Of a stretch of 6,088 nt of DNA, positions 4,382 to 6,088 are shown in pieces. The notes below the pieces were generated by a model. That model was not told where the DNA came from and did no database searches. It saw only the letters and a list, made by a program, of their open reading frames with translations. How positions within the stretch are numbered: the first letter of the stretch is position 1; the number at the start of each line of letters is the position of its first letter. The DNA is from Bacillota bacterium (GTDB taxonomy: Bacteria > Bacillota > Clostridia > Lutisporales > Lutisporaceae), in contig JAEXXN010000052.1 of NCBI GenBank assembly GCA_023405875.1, forward strand, positions 1 through 6,088, written 5' to 3'. The translations under genes and the position numbers were made by a program.

Positions 4382-5038
4382 TTGAGGTACAGATGTCTGA
4401 TATTGGACCATGATGACACAGTGGTGAAGAGCACACCGGATATTCACTATCCTTCCTTTGCCGAAGCTTTGAAGCAATTGAGGCCGGAGGCGGAGCCCCT
4501 GTCTCTTGAGGAATTTGTTTCATATTGCTTTAATCCGGGCTTTGGAGAGCTTTGCAGGGACATTATGAGGTTCAGTGCCGAAGAGCATGAATACCAGTAT
4601 AAAATGTGGAAGAGCAATGCAAAGAATAAAATACCTGATTTTTACCCGGGTTTTCCTGAGCTGATAACGGAATACAAGAAAGCCGGGGGTCTCATAGCTG
4701 TTGTCTCGCACTCCGAGAAGGAGCTTATAGCAAGGGACTATATGCTGAAATGCGGAATGGAGCCGGACCTGATATTCGGCTGGGAGCAGGAGGAGCATAA
4801 GCGAAAACCCAGTCCGTATCCGGTAATGGAAATAATAAAGAGGCTGAAGCTTGAAAATGACGAATTATTGATGGTGGACGACCTGAAGCCGGGCTTGGAT
4901 ATGGCAAGAAGCTGCAGCATAGCCTTTGCAGCGGCAGGCTGGTCGCACATAACCCCAGAGATAAAGGAATACATGGAAGCAAATTCTGATTATTATTTTT
5001 CAACAGTTGCGGCTTTCAGGGAATTTATTTTTTCTTGA
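4382..5038 (+). CDS. HAD-superfamily hydrolase (phosphoglycolate phosphatase/beta-PGM-like)
   Basis: This is a 218-residue soluble phosphatase-type HAD protein. Motif I is LILDHDDTVV with nucleophile Asp9 and acid/base Asp11. An alpha-helical cap (about residues 18-90, including NPGFGELCRDI) follows. Motif II is IAVVSHS (Ser109), motif III the Lys of HKRKPSPYP (Lys142), and motif IV LLMVDDLKPGLDMA (Asp166-Asp167). All catalytic residues are present, so it should be active as a Mg-dependent phosphatase or mutase on a small phosphorylated metabolite. The second position of motif I is His, as in some cap-1 phosphatases, and the usual DGT is DDT. Substrate cannot be assigned. TTG is chosen from the AGGGGG spacing. 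It is monocistronic between two terminators; the pheT stub lies between its stop and the second one. Arg codons are 9 of 10 AGR. Confidence 0.9.
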   Translation: MRYRCLILDHDDTVVKSTPDIHYPSFAEALKQLRPEAEPLSLEEFVSYCFNPGFGELCRDIMRFSAEEHEYQYKMWKSNAKNKIPDFYPGFPELITEYKKAGGLIAVVSHSEKELIARDYMLKCGMEPDLIFGWEQEEHKRKPSPYPVMEIIKRLKLENDELLMVDDLKPGLDMARSCSIAFAAAGWSHITPEIKEYMEANSDYYFSTVAAFREFIFS

Positions 5039-5086
5039 AACCTTTTAAAAAGCACTCATCATTAAAATGCAGGACTATGGTGCCAG

Positions 5087-5203
5087 GAGAATATAGTATA
5101 CAGGTATGATGAAAAGACCCTGTCTGAAGAGGATATCACAAAGGTACACAACAAAATCTTAAACTTCCTTGTAAATCAGGTAGGGGCAGCACTGAGACAG
5201 TAA
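5087..5203 (+). pseudogene. pheT: Orphan C-terminal fragment of phenylalanyl-tRNA synthetase beta subunit
   Basis: The frame ending at TAA 5201-5203 reads ENIVYRYDEKTLSEEDITKV, then HNKILNFLVNQVGAALRQ. This matches the last ~35 residues of PheT, the FDX-ACB anticodon-binding domain (family pattern YRxxDRTLTDEEVnxxhxkilxxLxxxxGAxLR). There is no start codon or RBS: the frame is closed upstream by TAA at 5063-5065, and full PheT has about 790-800 residues. It is a truncated stub, not a gene. An intrinsic terminator follows 12 nt later, as expected at a genuine pheT 3' end, so the native end and terminator seem to be kept while the body is absent. It is in the same frame as the HAD gene but separated from it by two stops. 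The family call is from recognition of the C-terminal motif only. Confidence 0.72.
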
Positions 5204-5214
5204 TTTAAAACAAT

Positions 5215-5244
5215 AACCTCGTTGGGGAACCGACGGGGTTTTTT
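5215..5244 (+). terminator. Intrinsic terminator after the pheT stub
   Basis: AACCTCGTTGG (5215-5225) pairs with CCGACGGGGTT (5230-5240) over 11 bp with two G-U pairs, closed by a GGAA tetraloop, with six T (5239-5244) at the end. It would end transcripts from the HAD gene through the pheT stub and isolates the RHS-like gene. Confidence 0.9.
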
Positions 5245-5266
5245 ATTGCTGCAATATTTCCACTTT

Positions 5267-5296
5267 TTGTATCATTGGAAGATGGCTTTATATAAT
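5267..5296 (+). promoter_or_regulatory. Candidate promoter of the RHS-like gene
   Basis: A perfect -10 TATAAT (5291-5296) is preceded at 18 bp by TTGTAT (5267-5272, 3 of 6). Transcription would begin near 5303, giving a leader of about 109 nt before the TTG at 5412. It follows directly after the terminator at 5244, so the gene needs its own promoter. Confidence 0.55.
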
Positions 5297-5317
5297 CTAA
5301 GTTCTTAAGGATATGGG

Positions 5318-5390
5318 CTGTGAATATCATAGGTTAAGCACCGCTATGCCGCAGAAAGCATAAGCATTTATGCAGGTGCCGGATATTCAG
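5318..5390 (+). ncRNA. Structured 5' leader of the RHS-like gene (possible cis-regulatory RNA)
   Basis: Complementary segments nest: AATATC (5323-5328, with CTG at 5318-5320 before a 2-nt bulge) pairs with GATATTCAG (5382-5390). Inside, GCACC (5338-5342) pairs with GGTGC (5375-5379). Within that, GCTATGC (5343-5349) pairs with GCATAAGC (5358-5365, one bulge), or alternatively GCATAA (5358-5363) with TTATGC (5368-5373); the two are mutually exclusive. The structure ends 7 nt before the Shine-Dalgarno sequence. It matches no riboswitch class I know. Folding is read by eye only. Confidence 0.35.
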
Positions 5391-5397
5391 TATATAG

Positions 5398-5405
5398 AAG
5401 GAGGT
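5398..5405 (+). promoter_or_regulatory. Ribosome binding site of the RHS-like gene
   Basis: AAGGAGGT, a near-perfect Shine-Dalgarno sequence, lies 6 nt before TTG 5412 and fixes that start. No in-frame ATG or GTG is better placed. Confidence 0.8.
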
Positions 5406-5411
5406 ATTGCT

Positions 5412-6088
5412 TTGCCTGTAGATTTAAGTGAAAAGCCACTACCAAAGAATGTTTTTCAAAAACCAGGCTCACAGAGGGTAGAGTTAAAAAAACGAAGCAC
5501 TGAATATACAAGAACATATATAAACCCTGATGGTACATTTTCAACAGAGATATTCAACCGGCCGGTGAACTATAAGGATATACACGGAAATCTGAAAGTG
5601 ATAAACAATGACCTGAAACCGTCGGCTATCGAAGGCTATAGCTATGAGAATACTGCAAATAGTTTTAAAACGAGATTTGCTGAAAACTCACAGTACGGCA
5701 AGCTGCTCAGAATAGTTTTTCAAAACGGGAAATCAATTGATATTTCGCCTCTTAACCGGATTTATCAACAGGAGTTGATAAGTGATACTGTTATTGATTA
5801 TGAAGAAGCAAATTTGGAGACCGGGCTGAAATACTCGCTTCTAGGAGATGTAGTCAAAGAAGAGATCATATTCTATAGGATGCCGGCTTCCAATACGTAT
5901 AACTTCTCCATTACCTCTCAGGGGATCAGGCTGGAGCAGGATGCAGACGGCAGAATATGGGCATTTGACAAAGATACAGGGGATAAGCTTTTATATTTTG
6001 ATAAATCCCACGCAATGGATGCAGTGGGAAATATAACAGAAAGCGTGACTTCAAGCTTAACTGAACTGGAAGACGAGTATAGAGTCGA
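5412..6088 (+). CDS. WapA/RHS-like (YD-repeat) protein, N-terminal part (partial)
   Basis: The first 225 residues of what looks like a large protein run off the right edge. The sequence starts MPVDLSEKPLPKNVFQKPG, then TYINPDGTFSTEIFNRPVNY and KDIHGNLKVINNDLKP, the pattern found in the N-terminal region of WapA/RHS-repeat surface proteins (a TEIYxxPVHYKDxxGxWxxIDN-type motif). YSYENTANSFKTRFAENS and a beta-rich stretch (LEQDADGRIWAFDKDTGDK) follow. No signal peptide or N-terminal membrane helix is visible: the start is polar and Pro/Lys-rich. If secreted, the route is not evident here. Family members are often polymorphic toxins with C-terminal effector domains, but that end is outside the window, so toxin function is only a family-based guess. 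It has its own promoter and a long structured leader. Arg codons are mixed, mainly AGR. Confidence 0.72.
   Translation, partial: MPVDLSEKPLPKNVFQKPGSQRVELKKRSTEYTRTYINPDGTFSTEIFNRPVNYKDIHGNLKVINNDLKPSAIEGYSYENTANSFKTRFAENSQYGKLLRIVFQNGKSIDISPLNRIYQQELISDTVIDYEEANLETGLKYSLLGDVVKEEIIFYRMPASNTYNFSITSQGIRLEQDADGRIWAFDKDTGDKLLYFDKSHAMDAVGNITESVTSSLTELEDEYRV

Noticed and set aside
4725..5003. Long minus-strand frames opposite the HAD gene
   Set aside because: They are shadows of a gene with all catalytic motifs on the plus strand; their proteins are Ser/Pro-rich with no family signal.
5041..5109. Frame giving PFKKHSSLKCRTMVPGEYSI before the pheT stub as more PheT sequence in another frame
   Set aside because: The match to PheT upstream of the VYRYDEK segment is too weak to call a frameshifted continuation.
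5318..5390. Cyclic-di-GMP riboswitch call for the RHS leader
   Set aside because: The conserved core sequences of the known cyclic-di-GMP classes are not visible, so only an unclassified structured leader is reported.
1..6088. CRISPR arrays, tRNA or rRNA genes
   Set aside because: No regularly spaced direct repeats and no tRNA cloverleaf or rRNA sequence were seen on either strand.

Overview
The window looks like chromosomal DNA from a low- to mid-GC Gram-positive bacterium, most likely a clostridial Firmicute. Supporting signs are strong GGAGG-type ribosome binding sites, frequent TTG starts behind AGGGGG or GGAGG, heavy use of AGG/AGA for Arg and ATA for Ile, sigma-A-like promoters, and protein families typical of Clostridia. 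I cannot name the species from sequence alone.

Layout. (1) 1-1036: a truncated LysE/RhtB-family amino-acid exporter (minus strand) diverges from an XRE-cupin transcription regulator (plus strand); the pair looks like a regulator and its exporter target. (2) 1108-2820: a compact operon of a TetR-family repressor, a 69-residue two-helix membrane protein and a 271-residue NAD(P)H/FMN flavoprotein with a four-cysteine motif like that of iron-sulfur flavoproteins. A good promoter precedes it, and a perfect 11-bp-arm inverted repeat begins exactly at its -10 box, which suggests autorepression. The same AACTGAAC/GTTCAGTT words form a second inverted repeat at the operon's 3' end. (3) 2806-2954: AT-rich intergenic DNA with no gene that I can support. 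(4) 2955-3930, minus strand: a GNAT acetyltransferase whose start overlaps by 4 nt the stop of a doubly deleted IS110-family transposase relic, with a plausible promoter and a leader hairpin upstream. The acetyltransferase uses CGN for Arg (7 of 8), unlike its neighbours, so this block is probably acquired DNA. (5) 3992-4348: a 79-residue two-helix membrane protein of unknown function and a strong intrinsic terminator with 14-bp perfect arms. (6) 4382-5038: a HAD-superfamily hydrolase with all four motifs. (7) 5087-5244: a stub encoding only the last ~35-39 residues of phenylalanyl-tRNA synthetase beta subunit (PheT), followed by an intrinsic terminator. (8) 5267-6088: a promoter, a leader of about 110 nt that can fold into a nested structure, and the first 225 residues of a large protein resembling the N-terminal region of WapA/RHS (YD-repeat) proteins, running off the window.

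Functionally this is a mosaic of small regulator-effector modules: exporter with XRE-cupin, and TetR with membrane protein and flavoprotein. Between them are traces of mobile DNA and rearrangement (IS110 relic, foreign-looking acetyltransferase, orphan pheT tail), next to a surface/polymorphic-toxin-type gene. The points most worth following are the operator-like repeat found at both ends of the TetR operon, the pheT stub as a possible insertion scar, and the structured leader of the RHS-like gene.
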